This document shows positions 32,814-42,115 of a stretch of DNA of 64,000 bases, piece after piece (positions within the stretch are counted from its first letter, which is position 1; the number at the start of each line of letters is the position of its first letter). A program made the translations under genes and the position numbers. This stretch comes from Planctomycetota bacterium (lineage in GTDB: Bacteria; Planctomycetota; UBA1135; UBA2386). Under the pieces are notes generated by a model. It did no database searches and was not told the DNA's origin. It saw nothing but the letters and a program-made list of their open reading frames with translations. Location: the NCBI GenBank assembly GCA_016716265.1, contig JADJWQ010000003.1, forward strand, positions 248,001 through 312,000. Direction: 5' to 3'.

Positions 32814-33637
32814 GAGAACCTCCGGCGCAAGCGGGTCCACACCGCGTCGAGGCCCACCAGGATGCCCAGGTCGAGGCACCAGACGAGGATGTTCAGCACG
32901 TCGTGCCCGGTGCCGGTCGCGAAGTCGGCCCCGAACGACCGGGCGAGCCAGCAGATCGCCGCGATGCGCACGACGTTGGTCGCGATCGCGACGGGCCCGG
33001 ACACCGCGAGCACGAGCCAGCGCCGCGCACCGGTCTGCGACCCCGTGAAGAACGCGAGGCAGTAGCCGAGCGTGATCAGCGCGACCAGTGAGCGCAGCCC
33101 GCTGCACGGGTCGGCGACCAGCAGCGGCTGGGCGACCCCGGGCACGTGGATCTCCGCCATCACGCGCTCGCCACCCAGCCCGAACGCGTTGGCCAGCGCG
33201 AGCCCTGCACCGACCGCGAACTCCTTGAGCTCGAACGCGAGCTTGCCGGTCACGAACAGTGGCATCGGCAGCATGAACGGCAGCAGCCCGACGACCGACG
33301 CGACGACCGCGAACCGCCGCGGCCCTCCCGCGAGCAGCACGGCGCCCGGCACGCTGAGCAGCATGCTGGCGGCCGACACCGAGTCGATCGTCAGGGCCGC
33401 CCCGGCCAGGTGGCCGAGCAACCCGGGCCCGAGCAGCAGCCAGCCGCGCGGATCCAGCCGACCGGGGGTCGCCAGGAACCGGCGGCGCCGCGCCCACACG
33501 ATCGCCGCGGCGAGCAGCGCGACCAGCGGACCGTGCGCGTAGTACGAGCCCTCGTAGAACCAGCTCCTGACGACCCACGAGACGGTCGTCGCGTAGGCCA
33601 GCACCAGCGGCACCCCGATCGCCAGCAGTACCCTCAT
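32810..33637 (-). CDS. Exosortase (XrtA-like transpeptidase)
   Basis: 275 residues with about seven or eight hydrophobic spans. The catalytic triad is visible: Cys178 in VADPCSGLRSL, Arg224 in PVAIATNVVRIAA, and His245 in GTGHDVLN. Exosortases process proteins with C-terminal PEP-CTERM-type signals and are tied to extracellular polysaccharide. ATG 33637 is used because it overlaps the upstream glycosyltransferase stop by 4 bp. Its closeness to EpsI, the DUF3473 deacetylase and the chain-length protein matches the XrtA context. No protein in this window shows a PEP-CTERM-like tail, so substrates must lie elsewhere. Confidence 0.94.
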   Translation of the reverse strand: MRVLLAIGVPLVLAYATTVSWVVRSWFYEGSYYAHGPLVALLAAAIVWARRRRFLATPGRLDPRGWLLLGPGLLGHLAGAALTIDSVSAASMLLSVPGAVLLAGGPRRFAVVASVVGLLPFMLPMPLFVTGKLAFELKEFAVGAGLALANAFGLGGERVMAEIHVPGVAQPLLVADPCSGLRSLVALITLGYCLAFFTGSQTGARRWLVLAVSGPVAIATNVVRIAAICWLARSFGADFATGTGHDVLNILVWCLDLGILVGLDAVWTRLRRRFS

Positions 33638-34839
33638 CGCGCCGCCCGCTCCGCGCGTGCCGCTTCGAACGACTCGACCACGCGCCGCGCGTTGCCGAGC
33701 CAGGTCCATTGGCGCTCGATCAGCGACTGGCGGCCCGCGGCGCCGAGCCGCCGCGCGCCGTCACGGTCGCCGACGAGCGTCGCGAGCTGCAGCGCGAGCG
33801 AATCGATGTCGCCGGGCTCGAACAGCAATCCGTTGACGCCGTGCTCGATCGTCTCCGCGATGTTCGGCTGCCGCGGCGCGATGGTCGGCACGCCGGCCGC
33901 CAGCGAGTCGAAGATCTTCAGCGGCGACGCGTAGTCGTTCGCCGCGGGGATCAGGGCGGCGTCGAACGCACCGACGATCTCGGGCACGCGATCCTGGGGC
34001 AGCGCACCGACCGTGACGACGCGGTCCTGCACGCCGAGCGTGCGCGCGTGCTGCAGCGTCGCGGGCATCGCCGGGCCGTCCCCGACCAGCAGCAGGCTGA
34101 CGTCCGCGAGCTGCGGACGGGTCAACAGCTCGACCGCGAGATCGAGTCGGTGCCAGTGCCGCATGAACCCGATGAAGCCGAGCACGAAGCGACCGTCCCC
34201 ACCGAGCCCGAGCTCCGCGCGACGCGCACGACCGATCCCGAGGATCTCGGGCCCGAACCGCGCCGGGTCCGCCGCATTGGCGATCACCAGCGTGCGCTCC
34301 GGTCGCGCACCGAGCGGCAGCAGCATGTCGCGGAGCGCGCTGGTCACGGCGAGCACGCGGTCGGCGCGCCCGAGGACCTTGCGCTCGGTCCGCCGGGCGA
34401 GCCCGGGGTAGCGCAGCTTGCCGGCGAGCTCGACCTCCGCCGTCAGTGGCGCGTTCACCTCGAGCAGCAGCGGGATGCGCAGCTTGCGCGACGCGCGCAG
34501 CCCCGCGACACAGTGCAGCGCGTGCCGTTCGTAGACGAAGTCCGGCCGGAACTCGCGCGCGAGCGCCAGCAGCCGGCGCACGGCGGTGTGGCCGTAGCCG
34601 ATCTCGAGCAGCTCGACCGCCCGGCGCGGCAGGCTCAGCCGGCCGCGCAGGCCGCTCTCCCGCGCGCCAGCGCCGGCTTCGCGCATCGTCGCGGCCCCGT
34701 TGGCCTTCGGCACCAGCGCGCACTCGAGCACCTCGTGGCCGAGCTCCCGGAGCGCGCGGATCAGCTCGCGTACGTGCACGGCCTGGCCGTCGTCCGAACG
34801 GATCCGATGGTGGTAGAGGATGCGGTAGCCCGGGTTCAT
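33634..34839 (-). CDS. Glycosyltransferase, GT4 family
   Basis: 401 residues, GT-B fold. The N-terminal domain has GYRILYHHRIRSDDGQAVHV and FRPDFVYERHALH; the C-terminal nucleotide-sugar domain has LGFIGFMRHWHRLDLAVE, LLLVGDGP, VVTVGALPQDRVPEIV and the acidic block AANDYASPLKIFDSLAAGVP. The last motif differs slightly from the usual EGFGL form but fits exosortase-locus GT4 proteins. Cytoplasmic, adding one sugar to the lipid-linked repeat; donor and acceptor cannot be read. Coupled by ATGA overlaps on both sides. Confidence 0.92.
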   Translation of the reverse strand: MNPGYRILYHHRIRSDDGQAVHVRELIRALRELGHEVLECALVPKANGAATMREAGAGARESGLRGRLSLPRRAVELLEIGYGHTAVRRLLALAREFRPDFVYERHALHCVAGLRASRKLRIPLLLEVNAPLTAEVELAGKLRYPGLARRTERKVLGRADRVLAVTSALRDMLLPLGARPERTLVIANAADPARFGPEILGIGRARRAELGLGGDGRFVLGFIGFMRHWHRLDLAVELLTRPQLADVSLLLVGDGPAMPATLQHARTLGVQDRVVTVGALPQDRVPEIVGAFDAALIPAANDYASPLKIFDSLAAGVPTIAPRQPNIAETIEHGVNGLLFEPGDIDSLALQLATLVGDRDGARRLGAAGRQSLIERQWTWLGNARRVVESFEAARAERAAR

Positions 34840-36005
34840 GCCATCGCACGGCAGAAAGTCTGCGCCAGCATCTCGATCGGCCCGTCCCAGGAGAACCTGG
34901 AAGCGTATTCCCGCACCCGCGCCGGCTCGGCCGGCGACCGCAGCAGCCGCTCGACCTCCCGCTGCAGCGCGCGCGGGTCGCCGCCGCGGACCAGGCTGCC
35001 CGCGTACGGCACGGCGAGCAGCTCGGGCACCGCCCCGACCGGCGTCGCGACGACGCGCAGCCCCGATGCCAGCGCCTCGGTGACGACGTTGGGCCAACCC
35101 TCGCGCTCGCTCGGAAGCACCAGCAGGTCGGCGGCGCGGTAGAGCACGGCGACGCGCTCCTGGGGCAGCGCCCCGAGCAGGTGCAGCCGGCCCGGCGGCG
35201 CGATTCCCAGCAGCCGCTCGCGCTCGGGCCCGTCGCCGGCCAGCGCGAAGTGCACGGCGTCGGGGAGCTCGCGCAGCGCCCGTGCCATCAGGTGGAAGCC
35301 CTTGCCCGGGACCAGCCGGCCGACGCCACAGACGATCGCCGCGGCGGCCGGCAGGCCGAGCTCGGCGCGGGCGGCGCGGCGGTCGCCGGGCCGGAAGCGC
35401 TCCAGGTCGACGCCGTTGCGCGCGACGCGGACGGTGTCCGTGGCGACCCCGAGCATCGCGGCGAGCTGCTCCGCCAGCGGCGCGCTGACCGCGAACCAGC
35501 CGGTCGCCGCCGGGGCGACGTCGCGGAGCTGCGCGACGACGGTCGGCTCGGCGCCGAGCACATTGACGTCGCTGCCGCGCGCGGTCACGAAGCAGGGCAG
35601 CTCCAGCTCGCGCGCGAGCGCCAGCGCGGCGACGCCGTCCGGGTAGACATAGTGCGCGTCGACGAGGCAGGGCCCCGCCGCCGCGAGTGCCGCCAGCACC
35701 GGGCGCGCCGCGTCCCGCATGCGCGCCGCCTGCGCGCGCAGCGACAGCCCCGGCAGGTGCCGGTAGCGCGGGTGGTGCACGGTGACGCCGGCGACGGACT
35801 CCCGCGCGGGCACCCGCGCGGTCCAGCGATCCGCACGGCGGCGCAGCAGCCGCGGCACGGCCGGCACCGGACACACGACCTCCCAGTCGAAGCCGGTGCG
35901 CGCCGCGACGCGGGTCGCGCGGTCCTGGACGAACGTGCCGTGACCCGGCCGCGCGGCCGACGGGAACAGGTTCGTGAACGTGATGATGCGCGGTCGCCCG
36001 CTCAC
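34836..36005 (-). CDS. Glycosyltransferase, GT4 family
   Basis: 389 residues from GTG 36005, which overlaps the asnB-like stop as GTGA. GT-B motifs: IITFTNLFPSAARPGHGTFV at the N-terminus, VDAHYVYPDGVAAL, CGVGRLVPGKGFHLMARAL, FALAGDGPERERL, LHLLGALPQERVAVLYRAAD and SEREGWPNVVTEALASGLRV (the E-x7-E type acidic motif). The N-terminus resembles the exosortase-associated TIGR04063-like or WcaA-like GT4 group, but donor sugar is unknown. Works in the cytoplasm on the growing repeat unit. ATGA overlap with the next GT4 gene. Confidence 0.92.
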   Translation of the reverse strand: MSGRPRIITFTNLFPSAARPGHGTFVQDRATRVAARTGFDWEVVCPVPAVPRLLRRRADRWTARVPARESVAGVTVHHPRYRHLPGLSLRAQAARMRDAARPVLAALAAAGPCLVDAHYVYPDGVAALALARELELPCFVTARGSDVNVLGAEPTVVAQLRDVAPAATGWFAVSAPLAEQLAAMLGVATDTVRVARNGVDLERFRPGDRRAARAELGLPAAAAIVCGVGRLVPGKGFHLMARALRELPDAVHFALAGDGPERERLLGIAPPGRLHLLGALPQERVAVLYRAADLLVLPSEREGWPNVVTEALASGLRVVATPVGAVPELLAVPYAGSLVRGGDPRALQREVERLLRSPAEPARVREYASRFSWDGPIEMLAQTFCRAMA

Positions 36006-37861
36006 GTCCACCTCGCCAGGAAACGGTGCAACACCGACGTCGCCCACAGGATCGTCGTGTGGTCGCGCAGCCCCGCGCGGTGCTCGCGCAGCAGTGGCCG
36101 GAGGCGGGCGGTGTCGAGGATCGCCGTCAGCCGTTCGTCGTCGAAGGCGCGCTCGAGCGCGTCGCCGACCGCACCGCGCAGCCACGCGCGCGACGGCGGC
36201 GAGAAGCCCTGCTTCGGCCGGTCGAGCGCCTCGTCGCCGAGCCGCCCGCGGAGCGCCCGGCGCAGGAAGCCCTTGGTGCGGCCGCCGGCGAGTTTGAGGG
36301 ACGCCGGCACGCGCGCCGCCAGCTCGACGAGCTCCTGGTCGAGGAAGGGGGCGCGCACTTCGAGCGACACCGCCATCGACGCCCGGTCGACCTTCACGAG
36401 GATGTCGCCCGGCAGGTAGGTGGCGAAGTCGGCGGCCGCGCAGCGCGCGAGCGGGTGCTCGCCATCGCCGGCTTCGTAGGCCTCCCGCACCGCCGCGAGC
36501 GGGTCCGCGCCGGCCTCGGCCCACGCGGGGCGCAGCAGCGGCCGCAGCTCCTCGGGCAGCACGGCGCTGACCGAGCGCGCGTACGCCTCGCCCGGCCGCC
36601 GCGCCATGTTCTGGAACGTGCGCTTGAACCGCATCCAGCGCGGCATGAAGTCGAGCTTCGGGTACAGCGCCCCGAGCGCGGCCCACATGCCGCGCGGCAG
36701 CCGCCCGCGCAGCCGGTTCTCGAGCGCGTCGAACTTGTGCCGGCGGTAGCCCGCGAAGCTCTCGTCGCCGCCGTCGCCCGACAGCGCGACCGTCACGTGC
36801 CGCCGCGCCAGGCGGCTGACGTGGTAGGTCGGGATCGCGCTCTCGTCCGACATCGGCTCGTCGTAGGTCGTGTCGAACCAGCCCTGCTCGAGCATGTCGT
36901 CGGGGCCGATCGCGTCCTCGTGCAACGTCGCTCCGCACGCGCGTGCCGCCTCGCGTGCGTACTGCCGCTCGTCGAGCGGACCGCCGCCCTCGAAGCCCAT
37001 CGTGCAGGCGACCACTTCGCCGGTGCCGACCCGCGCCATGCTGTCGACGACCGCGAAGCTGTCGATGCCACCGGACAGGAACGCACCGAGCGGGACGTCG
37101 CCCATCAGCCGGATCCGCGTCGACTCGTCGAGCTTGTGGAGCACCGCCTCGTGCAGCTCGCGCTCGTCGCGCAATTCCTCGGTGGCGAAGCTCAGCGTCC
37201 AGTAGCGCCGCTGCGCGGGCCGGCCGTCGCGGACGGTCATGCAGGTCGCCGGCGGCAGCTTGTGGACGTCGCGGTAGATCGTGCGTGGATCCGGCACGTA
37301 GCGCAGACAGAAGAACTCGCCGAGTGCACGGCGGTCGAGCTCCGGGGCGCGCAGCTCCGGAACCGCGCGCAGCGCCTTCAATTCGCTCGCGAACCACAGG
37401 TCGCCGGCCGCCGTCCGATGCCAGTACAGCGGCTTCTTCCCCATGCGGTCGCGCGCGAGGAACAGCGTGCGGTCGCGCTCGTCCACGATCGCGAACGCGA
37501 ACATCCCACGCAGCCGCTCGGGCAGCCGCTCGCCCCACGCGCGCCAGCCATGCACGAGGACCTCGGTGTCACAACGGGTTTCGAAGGTGTAGCCGAGCGC
37601 CTCGAGCTCACGCCGCAGGTCGAGGAAGTTGTAGATCTCGCCGTTGAACGTCACCCATGTGCCGTCGTGCCCCATCGGCTGCGCACCCGCTGCGAGATCG
37701 ACGATCGACAGCCGCGCGTGCGCGAGCCCGTAGCCCGGACGCGCGCGCACGCCGCGGCCATCGGGACCGCGGTGGTGCAGCGTCGCGATGACGCGCTGCA
37801 GCAGCGCCTCGTCCGCCGGCTTCGCCCCGTCCGCATGGAATACTCCTGCAATACCGCACAT
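36002..37861 (-). CDS. asnB: Asparagine-synthase-like amidotransferase of the exopolysaccharide locus
   Basis: 619 residues. N-terminal class II glutaminase domain: nucleophile Cys2 in MCGIAG, HHRGPDG and FNGEIYN. C-terminal synthetase domain: P-loop FLSGGIDS, ALSGDGGDESFAGY, and KVDRASMAVSLEVRAPFLD. This arrangement is the same as asparagine synthetase B, but in exosortase loci such a gene regularly sits among the glycosyltransferases and is thought to amidate sugar acids or another polymer component. True AsnB activity remains possible. Given UDP-glucuronate-derived sugars made by neighbours, amidation of a uronic acid is an attractive but unproven idea. Start Cys2 is fixed by the mature-enzyme requirement. 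Confidence 0.93.
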   Translation of the reverse strand: MCGIAGVFHADGAKPADEALLQRVIATLHHRGPDGRGVRARPGYGLAHARLSIVDLAAGAQPMGHDGTWVTFNGEIYNFLDLRRELEALGYTFETRCDTEVLVHGWRAWGERLPERLRGMFAFAIVDERDRTLFLARDRMGKKPLYWHRTAAGDLWFASELKALRAVPELRAPELDRRALGEFFCLRYVPDPRTIYRDVHKLPPATCMTVRDGRPAQRRYWTLSFATEELRDERELHEAVLHKLDESTRIRLMGDVPLGAFLSGGIDSFAVVDSMARVGTGEVVACTMGFEGGGPLDERQYAREAARACGATLHEDAIGPDDMLEQGWFDTTYDEPMSDESAIPTYHVSRLARRHVTVALSGDGGDESFAGYRRHKFDALENRLRGRLPRGMWAALGALYPKLDFMPRWMRFKRTFQNMARRPGEAYARSVSAVLPEELRPLLRPAWAEAGADPLAAVREAYEAGDGEHPLARCAAADFATYLPGDILVKVDRASMAVSLEVRAPFLDQELVELAARVPASLKLAGGRTKGFLRRALRGRLGDEALDRPKQGFSPPSRAWLRGAVGDALERAFDDERLTAILDTARLRPLLREHRAGLRDHTTILWATSVLHRFLARWT

Positions 37862-37934
37862 CGTCGTGTCTCTGCTCGCACGTCGCGGGCGCCGGCTGCC
37901 CGCCTCGTCGACCGGCCCCACGCACACCGACCGC

Positions 37935-39314
37935 TCACACGCCCCGCCGCTCCCAGCGCGGCACCTGGCTCGGGCCCAGCGTGGCCGGCCGCAGGCCGAC
38001 CCGCAGCAGCTCGCCCGACGCCCGCGCCGCACCGGCGGTCGCCGTCGCCGGCTCCCGCGCGAGTTCCATGCGCGCGACGAACACCATCGCCGTCACGATG
38101 CCGAGCCAGTGGTACAGCAGGTCGAAGTGCGCGCGGTTCAGGAAGAAGCCACCGAGCATGAAGCCGGCGATCGTCGCCTCCGCCATGCTGCCGTAGCTGC
38201 GCACCCAGGCGAGATCGGGCCGCATGCGGGCGATGCGCCGTAGCTGCCCCGCCGCGAAGAACGTCGACACCAGCATCGTCATGAATGCACCGAAGGCGAA
38301 CACCCCGGTCTCGGCGAACATCTGGATGTACGAATTGTGCGCGACGTGGTTGAACAGATCCTCGCCCGGGAAGAGCCTGCGCGCGTAGTGCTGATAGAGG
38401 AGGCGGAAGTTCTTGTGGCCGATGCCGATCCAGAAGTTCTCCTCGATCATGTGCAGGCCGATCTGCCACGCGAACAGCCGTGCGTTGGCGGACGCGTCGG
38501 CGCCCGCGGCAGCTTCGTTGATCGTCGACAGGCGCTCGACCACGCTGCGCGGCGCCGCGAGCAGGAAGATCGCTGCGAGGCTGCCGCCGACCATCGCACC
38601 CTGCAGGATCTTGCCGGCCCGCAACGTGAACACCGCGAACACGACGCACATCGAGAGGAAGCCGCCGCGCGAGTGCGTCAGCATCACGGTCAGACAGGTC
38701 AGCCCGAGCGTCAGGTAGAAGAAGCGCTTCAGCAGCGGCTGCTTCTCGGTGACGCCGAGGTAGTAGAGCATCGGCAACGACATCACGAGCGCGAGCGCGA
38801 AGTCGTTGTTGTCCTCCATCATCCCGCCCGGACCACGGTTGATGGACCCACCGCCGAGCAGGCCGTACAGACCGCCCTTGAAGCCGAAGAAGCCGAGGCA
38901 CATCGCGATGGTCATGACCATCACGCGCAGGCGCTGCTTCGAATCGACCTGGCTGGATGTGATGCACGCGATCGCGACGATCTTCGTGAACTCGATGAGT
39001 CCCGAGACGATCCACGGATCGTGGTACTCGGCGAGCGCGGTGCTCAGGTACGTGAGCAGCAGGATCACGATCATCGACGCCGTGCGGATGTCGCGTCGCA
39101 TGAACGGCCGCCGGCCGAGCTCGGTCGCGACGAAGCCCGCGATCAGCGCGAGGCCGACGTAGAAGCTGAGCCGCATGTCGCGGGCGAAGCCCCAGCACAG
39201 GTCCTGCGGCCGCATGTAGGCGAGCCAGCTGAACAGCAGCAGCCCGATGAACGGCTTGCGGAACGCGATCGGCAAGCCTGCGACCACGATCAGGAAGACG
39301 ACTGCGTCGCGCAT
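37935..39314 (-). CDS. Wzy/O-antigen-ligase-like polymerase, exosortase-associated type
   Basis: 459 residues with about ten to twelve hydrophobic spans. The N-terminus (DAVVFLIVVAGLPIAFRKPFIGLLLF, then RPQDLCWGF) matches the exosortase-A-associated putative O-glycosylation ligase. The Wzy_C-type loop has THSRGGFLS in the middle and a large periplasmic loop with GIGHKNFRLLY and NHVAHNSYIQMFAETGV, including the functionally important His. It probably polymerises or ligates undecaprenyl-linked repeats on the outer face of the inner membrane. The C-terminal 40 residues are Ala/Arg-rich and soluble. Confidence 0.9.
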   Translation of the reverse strand: MRDAVVFLIVVAGLPIAFRKPFIGLLLFSWLAYMRPQDLCWGFARDMRLSFYVGLALIAGFVATELGRRPFMRRDIRTASMIVILLLTYLSTALAEYHDPWIVSGLIEFTKIVAIACITSSQVDSKQRLRVMVMTIAMCLGFFGFKGGLYGLLGGGSINRGPGGMMEDNNDFALALVMSLPMLYYLGVTEKQPLLKRFFYLTLGLTCLTVMLTHSRGGFLSMCVVFAVFTLRAGKILQGAMVGGSLAAIFLLAAPRSVVERLSTINEAAAGADASANARLFAWQIGLHMIEENFWIGIGHKNFRLLYQHYARRLFPGEDLFNHVAHNSYIQMFAETGVFAFGAFMTMLVSTFFAAGQLRRIARMRPDLAWVRSYGSMAEATIAGFMLGGFFLNRAHFDLLYHWLGIVTAMVFVARMELAREPATATAGAARASGELLRVGLRPATLGPSQVPRWERRGV

Positions 39315-39360
39315 CGCTCAGCGTCCTTCCGGCATCCGTTCGGCGCGGCTCGTTCTCCGG

Positions 39361-40977
39361 TCACTGCGGCGCGCCGAAGATCGACTCCAACGCGTCGAGC
39401 ACGACGGTCGGCAGCCGCGTCGGCGCGATGTAGTAGACGGTGACGAGCGACAGCGACAGCACCAGGAACGTCGCCGCCACCAGCGACACCCGCCGGCGAT
39501 AGCGGACCGCCTCGCGCCGCGCCTCGAGCGTCTCGATGTAGGCGAGCGTGCCCAGCACGGGCACCTTCAGCGCGAAGGTCACGTCGTCGACGGTCTTGAA
39601 GGTCGAGCGCAGGAAGTCGAGCAGCAGCACGAGGCCGATCGCGGCGCCGAGGCCGACGATCGCGCCGGTGATCGCGACCAACGTGACGTTCGGCTCCGTC
39701 GGAGCCGGTGGTACGACCGCCTCGTTCGGCACCTTGAACGGGTCGCCGCGCGTCGTCCGCTCGTAGATCTCACTGAGCTGCCGCTCGCGCTCGAGCGCGA
39801 TGCGGTGCTTCTCGTCGGCATCCGCGCGGCGTGAGCGCAGGTCCTCGTAGGTCGCGAACACGGTCGGGATCTGCGCGAGCTCCGCGGTCAGCTCCCGTTC
39901 GCGCGCCCGCAGGGACTCCAATCGGGCCCGGTTGCCCGCCAGCTCCACCTCGGCATCGTTGCGCTGGACGACGAGCTCCTGGTAGCGCGGGTTCGCTTCC
40001 GTGCGCGTGATCATACCGCCCTCCTGCACGCCGGGCACCAGCGCGGCGATCTGGGCGTCGATGTGCGCGAGCCACTGGCGGTAGGTCGAGAGCTTCGGGT
40101 GCCCCTCCCGCGCACCGGCGATCTTCGCCTCGTATTCGGCCTTCTTCAGCAGCAGCGCGTTGAGCTCGCGCGAGATCTCCGACTCCTCCTTGATCGGTAC
40201 CTGCACCTCGGTATCGGGCTCGAGCAGCTCGAGCTCACCGCTGATGCGCTGGATCCGCGCTTCGTGCCTCGCGATCTCGCCGTCGACCTGCGCGAGGTCA
40301 CCGCGCACGCGCCCGAGCTCGGTGGTCAGGGAGTTCTCGCGCGTGGTCCGCGGGTCGAGGTCGAAGGGCACGATGTGATACTGCGCGATGTGACTCTCGA
40401 GCGCCTTGACCGCGAGGTCGCGCGCCTGTTGGAAGGCGGCGACGTCCTCGCGCGCGCTGCGCAGCTCGGCGCTCGCCTCGGTCTCGAGCTCGGTGCGGAT
40501 GCCGTTGACCCAGACGTTGCGCAGCTCGTTGCAGAACCTCGCGGCGAACTGGCCGTCGGTGTCCTTGTACTCGATGACGATGTTGTAGAAGCCGCGGCGC
40601 TGGTCGGTGTTGAAGGTCTCGACCGACAATCGCGAACCCACGTCGTCGATCGCCTGCTGCCGGGCCGGGTCGTTGCGATCGGTGCCGATCCGTTCGAGCG
40701 CTTCCAATGCGTCCTCGACGACGACCGGGATCGACGTCGACGCGTTCGTGACCTTCGCGAGGAGCGGATCCTCGTCGGAGCGCGAGGCCGGGTCGAGCGC
40801 CATGCCCTGGTAGGTGAGCTTGGTCGAAGCGACGTAGTAGCGCGGGATCAGGAACGCCACGAACGCCCCGATCAGGAGCCCGACGAGGCTCATCGGGATC
40901 ACCTGCCACCGGCGCCGGCGTAGCAGCTCCAGGTAGCGGGCGAACGAGATCGGCGGCAGTTCGAGCTGCTGGCTCAC
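39361..40977 (-). CDS. Polysaccharide chain-length determinant (Wzz-like, exosortase-associated)
   Basis: 538 residues. The cytoplasmic N-terminus ISFARYLELLRRRRW leads to a first span (about 26-46, VIPMSLVGLLIGAFVAFLIP). A long periplasmic region with heavy coiled coil follows (about 160-430; for example LRSAREDVAAFQQARDLAVKAL), then PNVTLVAITGAIVGLGAAIG as the second membrane span with the Wzz-type Pro/Gly pattern, and a further span near 495-515. There is no fused BY-kinase domain and no separate BY-kinase gene nearby. It controls polymer length together with the Wzy-like gene next door. It follows the export lipoprotein gene across a 42-bp gap that is filled by a tandem repeat. Confidence 0.92.
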   Translation of the reverse strand: MSQQLELPPISFARYLELLRRRRWQVIPMSLVGLLIGAFVAFLIPRYYVASTKLTYQGMALDPASRSDEDPLLAKVTNASTSIPVVVEDALEALERIGTDRNDPARQQAIDDVGSRLSVETFNTDQRRGFYNIVIEYKDTDGQFAARFCNELRNVWVNGIRTELETEASAELRSAREDVAAFQQARDLAVKALESHIAQYHIVPFDLDPRTTRENSLTTELGRVRGDLAQVDGEIARHEARIQRISGELELLEPDTEVQVPIKEESEISRELNALLLKKAEYEAKIAGAREGHPKLSTYRQWLAHIDAQIAALVPGVQEGGMITRTEANPRYQELVVQRNDAEVELAGNRARLESLRARERELTAELAQIPTVFATYEDLRSRRADADEKHRIALERERQLSEIYERTTRGDPFKVPNEAVVPPAPTEPNVTLVAITGAIVGLGAAIGLVLLLDFLRSTFKTVDDVTFALKVPVLGTLAYIETLEARREAVRYRRRVSLVAATFLVLSLSLVTVYYIAPTRLPTVVLDALESIFGAPQ

Positions 40978-41027
40978 GGGTCAGGAGCGCGGGTCAGAAG
41001 CGCGGGTCAGAAACGCGGGTCAGAAAC
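40976..41027 (-). repeat. Four tandem 13-bp units containing a stop codon
   Basis: On the minus strand the unit GTTTCTGACCCGC occurs four times (41027 back to 40976; the last two units diverge slightly). The first unit holds the real end of the export lipoprotein (Phe codon and TGA stop). The later units copy this stop in shifted frames, since 13 is not a multiple of three. The array fills the whole gap between the export gene and the chain-length gene, and its last base pairs touch the chain-length start region. Confidence 0.95.
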
Positions 41028-41856
41028 GATTGCCACGCCCGAAGAACGTGGGCTCACCGAGGAAGAGATAGTCGTAGGTCGAGCGGATGGTCGCGATGCC
41101 GAGCGCGGAGCCGACGACCCGGTTCAGCGGTTGCAGCAGCTTCTCGAGGAAGCGCGCGATGTGACCGAGGAAGGTCGGCGGGATGTAGATGATGTCGTTG
41201 TCGTCGATCCGGAGATTGTACGTGGTGTTGCCGGTCTCGATCATCTCGCGCACGTTGACGACGACGACGAGCGGGTTCTGCGCGTCGGGCTTGATGACCT
41301 TGACGCGGCCCATGTTCGCGAGGTCGGTGATCGGCGCGCGCGCGATGACCTCGAGCAGGGTCATGTCCGCCTTGGTGAGGGGCACGAAGCGTGCCGCCTG
41401 CGTCACCTCGCCGAACATGTAGAAGCCCTTGCCCCGCGAGATGATCCGCGCCTGGACCTGGATCGGTGCGGTGAAGATGCCGGCCAGCAGCTGGCTGACC
41501 ATGTTCGACAGGCTCTGTTCGGTCAGGCCGAGCACGTAGACCGAGCCGATGTAGGGAACGAAGATCGTCCCGTCGAGACCGACCGGCTGCGCGTTGGCGA
41601 GGATGTAGAGCTGCTCCTGACCAGGGAGCTGGTAGACGTCCGGGTCGACGATGAACTGCACCAGGTCGCCGCCGCCGACGTAGTTCTCCGCGGTCGCGAC
41701 GCCCTCGGCACGCGTCCCGAAGCCCTTCTCGTGCAGCAATTGGCGGATCCGCGCGTCCTCGACGCTGGTGCAGCCGACGGCGAGCAGGGCGACGAAGGCT
41801 GCCGCGAGCAGGGCGAGCGCCCGGCTGCACTGGTCTGCGCGCTGGTCAGGGGTCAT
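41020..41856 (-). CDS. Polysaccharide export lipoprotein (Wza-like)
   Basis: 278 residues. Signal peptide with lipobox LLAVGC (Cys29). An N-terminal extension (SVEDARIRQLLHEKGFGTRAEG) precedes the Poly_export domain (about 55-130; QLYILANAQPVGLDGTIFVPYIG) and SLBB-like repeats (about 130-230; GKGFYMFGEVTQAARFVPL, then DIIYIPPTF). A short C-terminal helix follows (IARFLEKLLQPLNRVVG). It forms the outer-membrane or periplasmic channel for exported polymer, working with the chain-length protein. The stop lies in a tandem repeat. Start ATG 41856 is the only one that gives a proper signal peptide. Confidence 0.93.
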   Translation of the reverse strand: MTPDQRADQCSRALALLAAAFVALLAVGCTSVEDARIRQLLHEKGFGTRAEGVATAENYVGGGDLVQFIVDPDVYQLPGQEQLYILANAQPVGLDGTIFVPYIGSVYVLGLTEQSLSNMVSQLLAGIFTAPIQVQARIISRGKGFYMFGEVTQAARFVPLTKADMTLLEVIARAPITDLANMGRVKVIKPDAQNPLVVVVNVREMIETGNTTYNLRIDDNDIIYIPPTFLGHIARFLEKLLQPLNRVVGSALGIATIRSTYDYLFLGEPTFFGRGNRF

Positions 41857-42115
41857 CGGCGGTGATCCTAGCCCGAACTGCGGGGGCGCGCCGCGCGCCG
41901 CTCGACGATTCTCGGTGCCCGCGCCGCGCTGCCGGCGCGAGTTCGCGGTGCGGTCCGGTTCGGCCGATCGACGCGCCGGATGGCGCCCTGCTCGTCTGCT
42001 ATCGGGAGTCGCGCGGTCGCGACTGGACCCGATGTGGCGCGCGCGCTCGCCCCACCCACCGACGTCGGCCCGCCGACGCACCGTCGCACACCCGACACCC
42101 GCGGGCCGCGACCGG
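41857..42115. other. 259-bp gap between rmlB and the export gene
   Basis: No convincing open frame, tRNA or clear promoter was seen. It separates the nucleotide-sugar genes from the export and assembly genes on the same strand, so it is the best candidate for an internal promoter of the downstream half. Confidence 0.4.

Noticed and set aside
41857..42115. tRNA or small RNA in the 259-bp gap
   Set aside because: No cloverleaf-like arms or GTTCGANNC box were seen.
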